DNA from: Dermanyssus gallinae
Lineage: Eukaryota; Arthropoda; Arachnida; Mesostigmata; Dermanyssidae
Assembly (NCBI GenBank): GCA_003439945.1
Contig: QVRM01006476.1
Location: 62,001-126,000, forward strand
Direction: 5' to 3'
Length of the DNA stretch: 64,000 nt
The notes beneath the pieces are model-generated. The model worked only from the letters and a program-made list of their open reading frames with translations, did no database searches and was not told the DNA's origin. How positions within the stretch are numbered: position 1 is the stretch's first letter; each line of letters opens with the position of its first letter. Positions 49,340-57,889 of this stretch are shown here, piece after piece. The position numbers and the translations under genes were made by a program.

Positions 49340-50531
49340 GAGTGTTCAAACGTAAACCATTTTCAGCCCAAAGAATAAAGCAGAGCATGCTCACCTAGCG
49401 ATATCCGTTACTGAGCCTTGAGAACAAGTGATTGGCCAACACTCTGCCAACCTCATATTCAGATGCGGCTGGTAGTTATAATTCATATATGTTTGACCGC
49501 GCTTGATTATTCCTTATGATGCGTGCTTTTCTTTCGCTAATAATTTCGCATTGCAATTGCTGTTGTTGTTGTTGTTGTGGTTCACAGTAGGTGATTCGGC
49601 GGGCATTCACTGGCCGGTGATACTGATCGGCATCTTCGCGGTCAGCGTGATCATACTCGTGCTGGTCGTGTGCGCCAAACGAGACACGAAGACGCCCCAG
49701 GACGTCAATTCGCTGCACTACCAGGTGCGGCCGCCCGGCGTCACGCTTCCACTCGTCGCTGGCCACCCGCTGATGAAGGGCGCGCCATCGGCGCCCGCTT
49801 CAGCGACGTCGTCCGACCCATCGAAGGCCACAACGGCAACATCTTCGTCGTACCCCTACAATCCGCCGCCCTCACCGGCCACCGTTCAGTCGTACGAGTC
49901 GTCCTCATTTTACCATCAGCATCATCACCACCACCACCACCACAAACAGCAGCTGCAGCAGCAACAACATCAGCAGCAGCAACAGCAGCAACAGTCGCCC
50001 ATGATGATGATGGCCACGACGTCCATGATGCCGCCCCCGCCTCCGTCGTCAACGTGTTCGTCGAGCCAGTTCGGCGTGTACGTTGGCTCCGACGCCTCGT
50101 TTCCGGGCGGCATGATGGCGTTGCATCGAGGTCGGCTCGGCGGCGGTGGCGGCTTCTCGACGACGAGCACCACCACGAACTCGGCCGCTATGATGATGAT
50201 GATGGCCGGCCATGGCACGACCATGGCTCCAGTCGGCAGCGTCGTAACGCCGGCAGGGGGTGCAGTCGCCCCCGGCGGCATGACGACGTTGAACTCGAAG
50301 TCGGTGGCGCCCACATCGGGCCCTATACCGGCCATGCGGGGCCAGCGGCCGAACACGCCGTGTTCGACGGACGCCTGCGATGACTCGGATGTCGCCCTCT
50401 ACCAGTACAACAACTACAACGTGACGGGTGGATACGTGCCGCCGCCCGCAAGCCCGATTCCGACCGAGCGCAGCTTTCTGTACAGCGATATCTCGCCGAA
50501 CACCGCGCACACCGATCCGAGATTTGTCTAG
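28359..50531 (+). CDS. arr: LRP5/6-family Wnt co-receptor (arrow-like), 12 coding exons
   Basis: Single-pass receptor that, with Frizzled, binds Wnt at the cell surface and recruits Axin through its phosphorylated tail (established for the LRP5/6/arrow family). I joined exons 28359-28797, 36242-36387, 38099-38211, 39819-40180, 41157-41273, 42871-43058, 44001-45018, 45312-45553, 46416-48060, 48453-48665, 48917-49132 and 49588-50531. All junctions are GT-AG and in phase, giving 5,643 nt or 1,880 residues; vertebrate LRP6 has about 1,610. Order: signal peptide (about 1-38), low-complexity spacer, propeller 1 (about 106-370), EGF1, propeller 2, acidic insert (about 686-721), EGF2, propeller 3, EGF3 (about 1021), propeller 4, EGF4 (about 1336), four LDLa repeats (about 1373-1550), transmembrane segment (about 1574-1596), cytoplasmic tail of about 284 residues. 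Domain order is diagnostic for LRP5/6 rather than LRP4 or LDLR. The start codon and exon 10 donor are the least certain points. Confidence 0.95.
29150..29570. repeat. ~75 bp tandem repeat in LRP5/6 intron 1
   Basis: Five to six copies of a unit containing ctttagctatagtttattt, a t-rich centre (gtttattcac) and actctactaatcctg...tatagtagtattg. Copies differ by scattered substitutions and small indels. Confidence 0.85.
30799..30842. repeat. 21 bp near-perfect palindrome in LRP5/6 intron 1
   Basis: Arms 30803-30819 and 30822-30838 pair exactly around a 2 nt loop, with four further pairs (one G:T) outside. It lies between two (TA)n tracts. Confidence 0.65.
32501..32612 (-). mobile_element. tRNA-derived SINE, copy 3 (internally deleted)
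   Basis: Reverse complement carries the head (gcctgcgcctcgcgacc, B-box GGGTTCGAGCCCC, caccgttgca) joined directly to the end of the tail (gctgagggccagcccgaaaa). The central ~60 bp of the family sequence is missing. Lies in LRP5/6 intron 1. Confidence 0.65.
36242..36387 (+). CDS. arr: LRP5/6 exon 2: propeller 1 blade with extended loop
   Basis: Acceptor tttcag/CGACG at 36241 and donor CAG/gtacgt at 36388. It completes the split codon from exon 1 and reads [14 protein letters not shown], matching the first YWTD blade. A Gly/Pro/His-rich loop of about 30 residues ([11 protein letters not shown]) follows where vertebrate LRP6 has a shorter loop, then VVVDNNLGQ. It leaves in phase 0, as exon 3 requires. 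Confidence 0.85.
37220..37640 (+). mobile_element. mariner transposase remnant in LRP5/6 intron 2
   Basis: Decayed catalytic-domain fragment: [29 protein letters not shown], then [18 protein letters not shown], where the catalytic Asp of the HDNARPH motif is Asn. With a frameshift it continues YRP...SPCDFH. It belongs to a different mariner lineage from the copy at 18,888. I could not see terminal repeats. Confidence 0.8.
38099..38211 (+). CDS. arr: LRP5/6 exon 3: propeller 1
   Basis: Acceptor tgtttag at 38098, donor TG/gtgggt at 38212 (phase 2). It encodes [18 protein letters not shown] and [16 protein letters not shown], which aligns residue for residue with the PDGLACDWL...YWTDS...VLFW blade of LRP6. 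Confidence 0.93.
38640..39260 (-). mobile_element. mariner remnant, minus strand, in LRP5/6 intron 3
   Basis: Read on the minus strand and allowing frameshifts: [79 protein letters not shown], then LTVFFNYKG. This is the order of a mariner transposase from the HTH to the start of the DDE domain. The 3' half is missing. It is related to the lineage of the 37,220 fragment. Confidence 0.8.
39424..39495 (-). mobile_element. SINE tail fragment, copy 4
   Basis: Reverse complement matches only the tail of the family (gtctatgaagcaacgcaaaa, gcggtcccgtggacgttaaa, gagcccgaaaac). The tRNA-like head is absent, or this tail belongs to a partner LINE. Lies in LRP5/6 intron 3. Confidence 0.6.
39819..40180 (+). 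CDS. arr: LRP5/6 exon 4: propeller 1 blades 3-6
   Basis: Acceptor aaatag at 39818; the first base completes the Trp codon of exon 3, then [11 protein letters not shown]. It contains [32 protein letters not shown] (the YWTD motif is changed to YYCD) and [13 protein letters not shown]. Donor ACGG/gtacgc at 40181, phase 1. GC content is clearly higher than in the flanking introns. Confidence 0.95.
40780..41080 (+). mobile_element. LINE reverse-transcriptase remnant in LRP5/6 intron 4
   Basis: Plus strand reads [20 protein letters not shown] then TQNAIHIL and, after a stop, [12 protein letters not shown]. [16 protein letters not shown] and F.KAFDxVxHxxL are LINE RT motifs. Nothing else of the element is visible. 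Confidence 0.8.
41157..41273 (+). CDS. arr: LRP5/6 exon 5: end of propeller 1, start of EGF1
   Basis: Acceptor cctacatag at 41156, donor AACG/gtaagc at 41274, phase 1 in and out. It encodes [19 protein letters not shown] and [11 protein letters not shown], matching the LREIHSDIFSPMDIHAF...NPCGIDNGG segment that links propeller 1 to the first EGF domain. Confidence 0.9.
41610..41680. repeat. two-copy ~35 bp tandem repeat in LRP5/6 intron 5
   Basis: ttgtactttcattacgcaa followed by yttacaaaga occurs twice in a row. Confidence 0.7.
42871..43058 (+). CDS. arr: LRP5/6 exon 6: EGF1 and start of propeller 2
   Basis: Acceptor actcgcag at 42870. It reads [11 protein letters not shown]...CACPTGVRI...NCENG (six-cysteine EGF pattern), then [20 protein letters not shown], the first strand of propeller 2. 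Donor CTG/gtacgt at 43059, phase 0. Confidence 0.93.
44001..45018 (+). CDS. arr: LRP5/6 exon 7: propeller 2, acidic insert, EGF2, start of propeller 3
   Basis: Acceptor gctgtgcag at 44000, donor CAAG/gtgagc at 45019 (phase 1). It carries the blade motifs LYWAD, LYFVD, LYWTDWG, MYWGD and LYWSEW, plus WPNGLALD and PHMFGLTL. A Gly/Ala then Asp/Glu/His-rich insert of about 35 residues (near 44694-44800) precedes EGF2 ([13 protein letters not shown]), and the exon ends at the start of propeller 3 ([11 protein letters not shown]). The exon is strongly GC-rich, which creates long antisense open frames that are not genes. Confidence 0.95.
45312..45553 (+). CDS. arr: LRP5/6 exon 8: propeller 3
   Basis: Acceptor ggtgtag at 45311, donor AAG/gtgagg at 45554, phase 0 out. 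It encodes [38 protein letters not shown] and [10 protein letters not shown], two blades of propeller 3. Confidence 0.93.
45584..45656. repeat. 29 bp perfect hairpin in LRP5/6 intron 8
   Basis: Arms 45587-45615 and 45624-45652 are exact inverse complements with an 8 nt loop, extending three more pairs past one mismatch. It begins 34 bp after the exon 8 donor. It could be a small palindromic element or a hairpin RNA; no protein signal. Confidence 0.7.
46416..48060 (+). CDS. arr: LRP5/6 exon 9: propeller 3-EGF3-propeller 4-EGF4-LDLa1
   Basis: Acceptor cacgtag at 46415; 1,645 nt, phase 1 out. It continues propeller 3 ([29 protein letters not shown]), EGF3 ([17 protein letters not shown]), propeller 4 ([41 protein letters not shown]), a shortened EGF4 ([12 protein letters not shown]) and LDLa1 ([20 protein letters not shown]), then the first half of LDLa2 (FKCTSN). 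The last blade of propeller 4 has LLVVLS where a YWTD-type motif is expected. The donor is gttcgt, a weaker site than the others. Confidence 0.95.
48453..48665 (+). CDS. arr: LRP5/6 exon 10: LDLa2 and first half of LDLa3
   Basis: Acceptor gtcacacag at 48452; g/AG joins with exon 9 to give [20 protein letters not shown], followed by [10 protein letters not shown], a perfect LDLa pattern. The third repeat begins with CCPGGFRCQ and ends at KICN. Donor AATG/gtaagc at 48666, phase 1. Confidence 0.85.
48717..48808. repeat. (TA)n tract in LRP5/6 intron 10
   Basis: About 92 bp of TA interrupted twice by tg, in an intron of only 251 bp, between exons encoding the two halves of one LDLa repeat. Confidence 0.95.
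48917..49132 (+). CDS. arr: LRP5/6 exon 11: LDLa3 end and LDLa4
   Basis: Acceptor tttggtag at 48916. It completes LDLa3 ([18 protein letters not shown]) and gives a further repeat, [19 protein letters not shown] with [14 protein letters not shown], whose calcium-binding DxxDxNSDE cluster is intact. The juxtamembrane part is [14 protein letters not shown]. Donor ACCG/gtaggt at 49133, phase 1. The exon is preceded by a (TA)n tract of about 90 bp. Confidence 0.9.
49588..50531 (+). CDS. arr: LRP5/6 exon 12: transmembrane segment and cytoplasmic tail
   Basis: The transmembrane helix is [20 protein letters not shown], followed by the stop-transfer CAKRDTK. The tail has one canonical Axin/GSK3-type motif, NPPPSPAT (near 49863). 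It also has His and Gln runs (49919-49996), Met- and Gly-rich stretches, the conserved [12 protein letters not shown] block (near 50360) and a degenerate [13 protein letters not shown] (50436-50474). TAG stop at 50529. Two in-frame acceptors (cag at 49587, tag at 49590) differ by one codon. Confidence 0.93.
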
Positions 50532-50568
50532 ACGTTTGTGGGCATGTTTTTCGTCGGCGTCGGCTAGA

Positions 50569-50613
50569 ACAGCTACAGTACCCCCCGGCTGTCGTGGGGG
50601 GTACTGTAGCTGT
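50569..50613 (+). promoter_or_regulatory. 18 bp perfect hairpin in the LRP5/6 3' UTR
   Basis: Arms 50569-50586 and 50596-50613 are exact inverse complements around a 9 nt loop, 38 nt after the stop codon. The stem includes six consecutive C:G pairs. It lies in presumed 3' UTR and would be a very stable RNA structure; function is not known. Confidence 0.6.
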
Positions 50614-50772
50614 AGTCTGTAGTCGGCCTTAGGCACTAGGTAGATAGTTAGTAGCTACGGTCCCGAGACGGTGGCACCCGAGACAGCGAAGGGGTTCAGG
50701 GTGGCACTGAGTGGGACTGGGTGGACGACATAACGACATCCGCCCACGGCAGCTGACACAATAATTTGAGGC

Positions 50773-50778
50773 ATTAAA
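50773..50778 (+). terminator. candidate poly(A) signal ATTAAA
   Basis: ATTAAA lies 242 nt past the stop of the LRP5/6 gene. A run of 16 G (50809-50824) follows about 30 nt downstream, where a G-rich downstream element could act. Supported by motif and position only. Confidence 0.35.
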
Positions 50779-52239
50779 TAGTAGTATTCGTAGTATAATA
50801 GTTCGGGAGGGGGGGGGGGGGGGGCGTTAGTTGTAACAGCACTAATGACGTTGATTTTAACACAAGAATGCTGCTCCTGCTGCTGCTAAAGCTAAAAAGG
50901 CAAGCGATAATGATTAGTGATAATGCCACTCTTTTGCCATAATTAGTAATAGTATTACTATTATTACAATTAGTCTTATTATGATTATAATTATTATTAA
51001 TTCTATTCATATTGGTATTAGTACCCTTATAATTATTATGATTATAATGACACGATTGACGCAAAAACGATTTTTTTTTGCGTAAATTGGCATTATGCAG
51101 TATTACGGCCGCGGTCGTGGCAGACACGTCTCACTTCTTCAGTTTCGTCGAAGTTGATGATACGTGTCGCGTGAAATGTTTGTATGTCTTGTAAATAATT
51201 CCTGCCTCTTCGACGCAGTGATCGACGAAGAGGTCCATTGTACATTAATGAACATAGTATAAACACATCGGCGTTGTGCCATACGTCAACCATACGATGT
51301 AGATTGTCTTTTTGCTTTACTTCATATTTACGATGTTTTGCTGACCTGACAAACGCTGTTATAACAGTTGGTGTAACTATTACTCAGATAGCTATAATTG
51401 CCTATCAGTCAGGTAGTCTTATTTATCTACTGTTATTTTGAGGCGTTGTTACAGCTAATAATACTGCCTACAAACTACAATTCGATTTGTGTATACAGTC
51501 TCTTTTTAATATAACTACGAATATTTGATATATATATATATATATATATACATACATATATATAGGACGTTTAAACTATATTGTAATTTGTATAGTTCTG
51601 TTGAAATTCAATGCATCTCTAACGCCGCGGAGAGAATTCGAAAGTCGGTGTCGGCCATTTTATTGGAGGTATCGGAGACAACCAGGCACTACTTCTGATT
51701 AGTTGATCGACGCACAAGCTGCAAACGAACGTCCGAGTGACACATAACGGCTGTCTAGGCAGGAAGAACAGCAGGAAAAATAGGTGACGTCTGTCCGGCG
51801 ACTGTCTGCCCCGACAGCAGTGGCACTTTTTTTCCATCAAGATTGTTCCAATAATGATGCCTTGACAGAGTATAGGAATACCCTACTCACACACACTGTG
51901 GTTTGCTTGAACGATGTTTCACAATGTACATGAGGCAAGTGCTTTGCTTGTCAATGGGGGGTAATCCGCTTTGTATTTCAATTTCCTGAACTCAAGCTCA
52001 TTCAAGTGGCTAAAGGACTTCGTATTATGTCTAAGTCCAGATCGGACATTAGAGCAAATAACCTACGCAACATTTTACATTATGATGAGGTCTGAGTTTG
52101 CAATCTATTAACTTAAATCTGGCCTCAATCCAAAGATTAGCAGTGCACCTGGTAGTTAACGCTATTTTTGGCTTAGCCACTGAGATTCATCTTTAAAAGA
52201 TTTTACTAAGACGAAGTTGTTCCCGACCCTTTTAGACTC

Positions 52240-53770
52240 AGTATTCCACACGAAGGGCTCGAAAAGGAATGCTGAGAATTTCCGACCTTTCGCAATGCTG
52301 TAAACCTTGCGGCGTCTTTAAAGAAAATTTACCTAACCACTTAAATCAATTTAATTTTGAACTCCTCACTTGTCCCCGCACAGAATAGCGTTATCATGTA
52401 CTCAGCCTTTGGCGATGACTGGGTCATGTTTGCAAATACTCGAGGAGCGTTTCACTGTGCTTATTTTGGCCCAACTAGCGCGTTCGACGGAGCAGATCAC
52501 TTTGTTTTGCTCCTCAAATCTAAGTACCCACATCCGTACAGTGTACTGGGTGAAAGCATCGTTGGGCGACCGTCATATTCAAGTAAGGGTTGCTAAGTAC
52601 ATAAACCCGTGCCCGCCACGCTAACGTCAGATATCACGCAAATATGCAAATTAATTAAAACGTTACTATCCCGCTCGTTCTAGTGGCTCCCATGTTCCCG
52701 TAGGTTCGGCTCAAGTACAAGTCTGTCTTTTGAAGCTCTGGTGTTATGTATGATACCCTGGGAGTGTCGTGTCCACAACCTTGGAGGGCAAGACGTGACA
52801 CCGTGTTATTGCTCCGGAGCAGAAAACTGCTAGAAGTGATGCTCTCTCGGACGTAGCTCGTCCGTAACCGGTGAAAGGAAGGCCTTGAAGACCAGCCTTC
52901 TTCTACACAGCCATATTATCGCCGATTGCTGTTTGGCCAAAATTGGGGGGATTGTGGTCCGCAATGGAAAATAAGTGTAAGCTGCGACATGTGAGTCAAG
53001 CTTTCTCAGGCAGCAGACTACCATGTCAGCTCCATTGCACACCCAGAAAATGGTAACGAGGTTGGTGGTACCGCTATGCTGACACAGGAAATGTAAGAAG
53101 AGACACCGCGTATCTTTTTCGGAAGGTTTCGGGAATGCTTGATGCAGATTCGTCACGAGTAGCTAGCGTGAGCAGCGTGAAACTCACGCTGGCATCCAAA
53201 CGATGCCAGTTGCCGTATAGAGATTCACAGCTAGCCTCACGACTCGGACCGAAGAGTGCAGCGCAGCCTTGTTCGACCAACGCAAGTTTTGAAGGCTAAT
53301 GAACAAAGCAGATGATGGAACCTTTTGCTCTCGCAATCAGCTTCGCGTCCATTTGTAGGACAACGGAGGAAACTATTCGGGTTGGACGGTTTTGTTTGGA
53401 CGCTACCAACTGGAAGATCTTAGTGAAGATCACGTTCACTTATTCGTCTAACGAGAGCGAGGCACACGGACACTTAGGGTGTTTCGCTGAGATAAGACGT
53501 ATAAGAGGCCTACCAGATGGCGATGTATTTTGCCTACGTCCACAGTCACCTGACTTACGCTGTTGCCTCTTATCGAGTCGCTTCACCGACTTCAAAAACG
53601 AGCACTGAGAACAACTTTGGAGCTCTGGATGCGAGACTCAGTGCAACCGCACTACAAACATTCAAGCGTTCTGCGATTTCCAGAACTTATAGAATACTAT
53701 CTCGTAGTTAAAGTTAAGCCTGTATTCCTTAGAATACATCCAATTTACATGGTTTGGCAATATCAGTAGC
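52240..53770 (+). mobile_element. LINE remnant, RT to C-terminus
   Basis: Plus strand begins with RNAENFRPFAML (NYRPI-like motif 1) near 52,275. It ends with YFAYVHSHLTYAVASYRVAS, then HRLQKRALRTTLELWMRDSV and FPELIEYYLVVKVKPVFLRI (53,510-53,750), the LxxLQKRALR C-terminal signature of CR1/Jockey-like LINEs. The interval between is heavily decayed, so one element rather than two fragments is inference. Confidence 0.75.
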
Positions 53771-54759
53771 GCCCATATCTACAAGGGGCAACACATCACA
53801 CGTGAGTGAAACAAAGCTTTGGTTCATCAGGGTCGTGCGTGACCCTGAGTAACGAGTCTACAGGTTTGAGTTATAAAAGTATGCTTTATTAAGTTATGCT
53901 TTAAGTACGCTTTAGAAAGTTAGCAGTTATAGAATTGCACACATGTTTTGTATTTTAAGTGGATTCCAACTAACCAGCCTATCTGAGCTCGAAGTGGCAT
54001 GCGCGAGTGAAATATTAGGCAGTGACTGTTTACAGGAGAGGCGTTTGTTAAGAGAAGTCCCGCGCCTAATACAATTAGGTACAGTATCTAAAGACGACGC
54101 ACGAGTGAGGCGCCCCTAATACGTAGGCTCACGGCGAGCTTTGCTTCCACCGAAAGTGTCCCTGAAGTATCACCCACAGGAGGAAATGTATTTATAACGG
54201 AAGGGAATTATGGTTTTTGCCGTCGCCAAAAATGCACAAGTGTTTGCGTCAACCTAATATCAGGTAAGTTACCATATCCGCCACGCAGTGCAAAAGCCAG
54301 TTAGGTGGGCCGTGTGCCAATATGTCACTTTAAAGCTCCTACTGAACCATTCGCTGTCGGCGTAAAGATAATAGCTGAGAGGTCTACGCAGGGCAATAGA
54401 CTTGAAACGTGCTTGGCCAGTAGAAAGCTAAACCAAGGAAAGTCTGTTGGCTGAAACTCGAGTAGGAAGAGCGTACAACCGTTAATCTGTCTAAAAATCG
54501 ACCCTGCACACTCCGTATGTACTACGAATTTCACCGGACACATTGACTCAGTACTGTAGTGGCCTGGTTAAGTTAGTTAGTGAGTTATAGCCCCGCCATG
54601 CAAAGTATTGTTATCCTGTATGCACGTTTCTTTCACATAAAGTGCCAAATGTATCCTTTAAAGTACAATACAATCCTAGACAGATTGCATGGAGCGTACG
54701 ATCGCGCTGTCGCTGCCACAACCACGTTGCTTCGAAAAGAAATGCCCTCGGTAAATAGA

Positions 54760-55900
54760 AATGTACTAGATAGGTATATAGGTTTTTCTTGTTTTCATGA
54801 GTTCTTTTACATTTGTACGGATGTTCATGGCTTCTCAAAGCCATCAAAAGCTAGTATGGTGTGATTTATATTACACGTATTTTTATCATTGTATATAGGG
54901 TCATTGTGATTATCATTGTATTCGGATGATATTAGAATAAGGTACCTAAATAGCATTGTTTGGCAATTTGGTTGAACATTATTATCAAAGAACAAGTTGC
55001 ACCCACATCTGAAGGAAGCTTGTTCCGATAAATGAAACCGAAGTTTGATATTGAGAACTGCTGAGAAATTGTGTGCGTTTGTGATCCCTTGTATTCATGG
55101 TCACTGAGCAAGTTAGGACGCAGATCCATTAAGATTAGTTTGATGCCAGTAACGACAGACATCTCTATTTGCAGAGGGTAAGACAGAATCTATATTTTTA
55201 CGTAATTATAACGCAATGATTCCCATAGAGGGTATACCAACATTACTCGCAAGGCTCTTTTTTGCAGGCAGTGTAACGGACATACAAGGCCTATATAAGT
55301 AATTCTAGATATCTCAACTGTGTACGGCTGGTGACTACGGACGTATGCGTCCGGACATAGAGAACAGACAGTCAAGGGGTGTCAAAGAGTATAAAATTAC
55401 GGCCCTTGACAAGGACAGGGATGCTCCCTACAACTGTCTTGCAAACATAATCAGTATGAGCTTCAAACAATAACCTGGAATCCAAAACAACGCCAAATAA
55501 TTGCATGGCATTGATCATGCCAAGAGTTCGGCTTCCGCATTAAGATGCCTCACGGCTAATACTGGGAAACCTCTAGGCGATAAGAACTGCATGACCCTGG
55601 TCCTTTAACCATAATGGTTCGACCTTTTTTGAACATTTGTGGTGGACGTTTTTGAACGGAACCCGGAATTGAGTAAATTGTGCTGTTCGAAATGATTCCT
55701 GAGTTGTTTAAATGTGCACTTCTTAAATAGCTTTGAGATTGAGGCCGGTATGCTAACTGAGCGGTAGTTTTCTTGTGCGAGTCTGTGCAGATTTAAAAAG
55801 CGAGATGACGCGGTATAATTAAAGCGTTTTGGGAGTACTTACCGACCGCAATTGACAAACTGGTCAGATATGATTAGACCGGGTTAGCGAGAATATTGGC
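54760..55900 (-). mobile_element. LINE remnant, C-terminal ORF and 3' UTR
   Basis: Minus strand: FGVVLDSRLLFEAHTDYVCK, HCLQKRALRVMLVYPLWESL, LILMDLRPNLLSDHEYKGSQ, THTISQQFS and FGFIYRNKLPSDVGA. This is the C-terminal end of a CR1-like LINE. The ORF ends near 54,930 and about 170 nt of 3' UTR follow to 54,760, ending by a taggtata-type simple tail. The part above 55,520 is weaker. Confidence 0.8.
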
Positions 55901-55956
55901 TCTTCGTAATTCTTGGAATTCAAATTGTTCAACAGGTACAACTGAGCATACATTTG

Positions 55957-56160
55957 CTTTAGATAGATAGGTTTTATTATTCTCATAAGTGATTTACATT
56001 TGTACAGAGGTTCACAGCTCCTCAAAGCCATCAAAGCTTAGTATGGAGTGTTTATATTGCATGTCTTCTTATAATTGTATTTATTGTCATTAGGATTAAT
56101 ATTGTGTTTGTCTAATATTAGAGTAAGGTACCTAAATAGTATTGCTAAGCAATTTGTGCT
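55957..56160 (-). mobile_element. second copy of the same LINE 3' end
   Basis: Shares the 3' UTR block at 54,760-54,970 (acatttgtac..ggttca, ctcaaagccatcaaa.gcta, gtacctaaatag) in the same orientation, next to a tagatagatagg tail. It is a second truncated copy. Confidence 0.7.
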
Positions 56161-56469
56161 TCTTGCTTTGCATAGAAGTTATCAGGTATTACAAATCTAT
56201 CAGACCATTCCGTGCCGGTCACAGAAGTACCGGTACAAGTCGAGTAATATTGATTAAATACGCTTGTTGTCTCATCGGACACCATATTATCTCCTTCGTC
56301 AAATTTCGTACTCTTTTATCCCGTATGCCACCCAGAACAGGATTAATGACATGGATTTCTTCTATCTTGTTTGTTCTCCCGTACCAGTTTCCCATGTGTC
56401 TACACTTTCTTTTTAGAAACGGCGGTTATCTTGTTCCTTAACTACCTAGATAGGCTTCGTCTCACATCA

Positions 56470-56563
56470 TCGTCATTAGCTCAAAACACTTTGAATAGTG
56501 TTTTAAGATAATGACGATAGATGACGAATAAATGAAAAAGAATACCGCATCTTTTTCATTTAT
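56470..56563. repeat. two adjacent hairpins
   Basis: First: tcgtcatta...aaaacac pairs with gtgtttt...taatgacga around 56,472-56,517, with a short internal mismatch. Second: perfect 14 bp stem 56528-56541/56550-56563 (ataaatgaaaaaga), 8 nt loop. They lie just downstream, on the minus strand, of the LINE endonuclease remnant. Confidence 0.55.
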
Positions 56564-56639
56564 CAATGCCAACCGTTCCTGCGCTTTCCTAGGTGTTTCC
56601 AAATGCTTTATTGACGTCATCTACAGCGTATAAGTCAGA

Positions 56640-57690
56640 TCAGTCAGTATCATTAAGTTCTAGCTCTATCTGATCATAGTTATATTTCGATTTACATGTG
56701 ATGTTGGAGACAGACCCAGTGGTCGGCATTAAGATAAACGTGGCCTGGTGGTCGAAGAATGTCGTTGTAGTGGAGCCGTTTCGAAGGGAAACTTCGGGAT
56801 TTACATTGGAGTAAATGTCATAGATACAATTGGCGCTGTAGGTAGAGCGCCCATGGTGCATTAGCCTGCACCTCGCGACCGGAGGAGACACATAGGTGCG
56901 CGAGTTCGAGTTCCACCGTTGCACATTTGTATTTTTGAGGATCTGTCTATGAAGCATTGCGAAAAGCAGCCCCGTGGACGTTAAATTTTGACTAAGGTTC
57001 AGCCCGAAAAGTATTTTTTTTTAGGTAGAGCGGCCACTCCTCTGCACTGCGGCAACTCGCGTCGGCACACCGGCGAACTCGTAAAAATTAAATGAACACA
57101 CAATATTTCCTGGAGATTAGGATCGTTGTGGTCATTGCAAAGAACGTCGATATCACCACCTCCAGGGTGTTCGCGTTTCGACTATGCACATATGCTCCAG
57201 TGTATAAGAACTATTGAATAGAATTAGGATTTCTGCGTATTGCCAACAGGACTCGATTTCTTAACTGAGCACTGATGTCACACACGTCTCCAAAGCATAT
57301 TATCTATATCTAAACCTCTTGACAATACATAAACATATCCCAGGAAATCGACGGCTTTGCCATAGGGCTGGCGACAGAATGCACCAACCAGAAAAGGTTT
57401 GCCCTCCACCACACCAGTCACCTCCACAACTATACGCTCACATAAAAAGACCACTGAAGTCACAAAGGCCAGCTCCCTTCGTACTTGCACGTCAGTAGTC
57501 TAGAATTAAATAAATTGCATCTACAAAGCTACTTCGCCACCGCGAGAGCCTGGCCTACAGCTGTAGTAACTATTATATTCTTGCAATTTAAACGAGCAAG
57601 TTTCGGCTTTCTGGAGATTCTTTCTACTCGGAGGATTAAGATCGACCAAGAGCACATCTGCGTTCTGTGAAGACAAACAGTAAAATGTTG
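56640..57690 (-). mobile_element. LINE endonuclease-domain remnant, split by a SINE
   Basis: Minus strand: RPGSRGGEVAL, then CERIVVEVTGVVEGKPFLVG and AFCRQPYGKAVDFLGYVY (57,280-57,490), typical GGGVA and GAFYRPP blocks of LINE endonuclease. Below the SINE insertion, YDIYSNVNPEVSLRNGS and TTFFDHQATFIL (the DH motif carries the catalytic His) continue the same domain. Confidence 0.75.
56850..57021 (+). mobile_element. tRNA-derived SINE, copy 2, with target-site duplication
   Basis: Head with B-box variant GAGTTCGAGTTCC, then the same tail as copy 1 (gcgaaaagcagccccgtgg, gttcagcccgaaaa) and a T-rich 3' end. It is flanked by an exact 11 bp direct repeat taggtagagcg (56839-56849 and 57022-57032), and it interrupts a LINE endonuclease frame. 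Confidence 0.85.
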
Positions 57691-57889
57691 TGTGCAGCTT
57701 TGTTGTATGAAAATAGATCGTTAGAACTTAAAACGTTACGGGGAATTGCTTAGCATATTGAATTACGAATGCTTTAGGTCTGTGCCTTTAACCATCAGAA
57801 TTGTAGGTTAAATATTAGATATGATCGACGACACATGCAATTATAAAATAAACACATTTTCAAATAATAGTAAACATAAACACATGCAT

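Larger units (their letters stand above)
50532..52239 (+). other. LRP5/6 3' UTR and following intergenic DNA
   Basis: Begins with the 3' UTR hairpin and candidate poly(A) signal; beyond about 50,830 I see AT-rich sequence and one (TA)n tract near 51,530, no gene. Confidence 0.5.

Noticed and set aside
56640..56957. 105-codon minus-strand frame as a possible new gene
   Set aside because: Its distal half is LINE endonuclease (FFDHQATF) and its start lies inside the inserted SINE.
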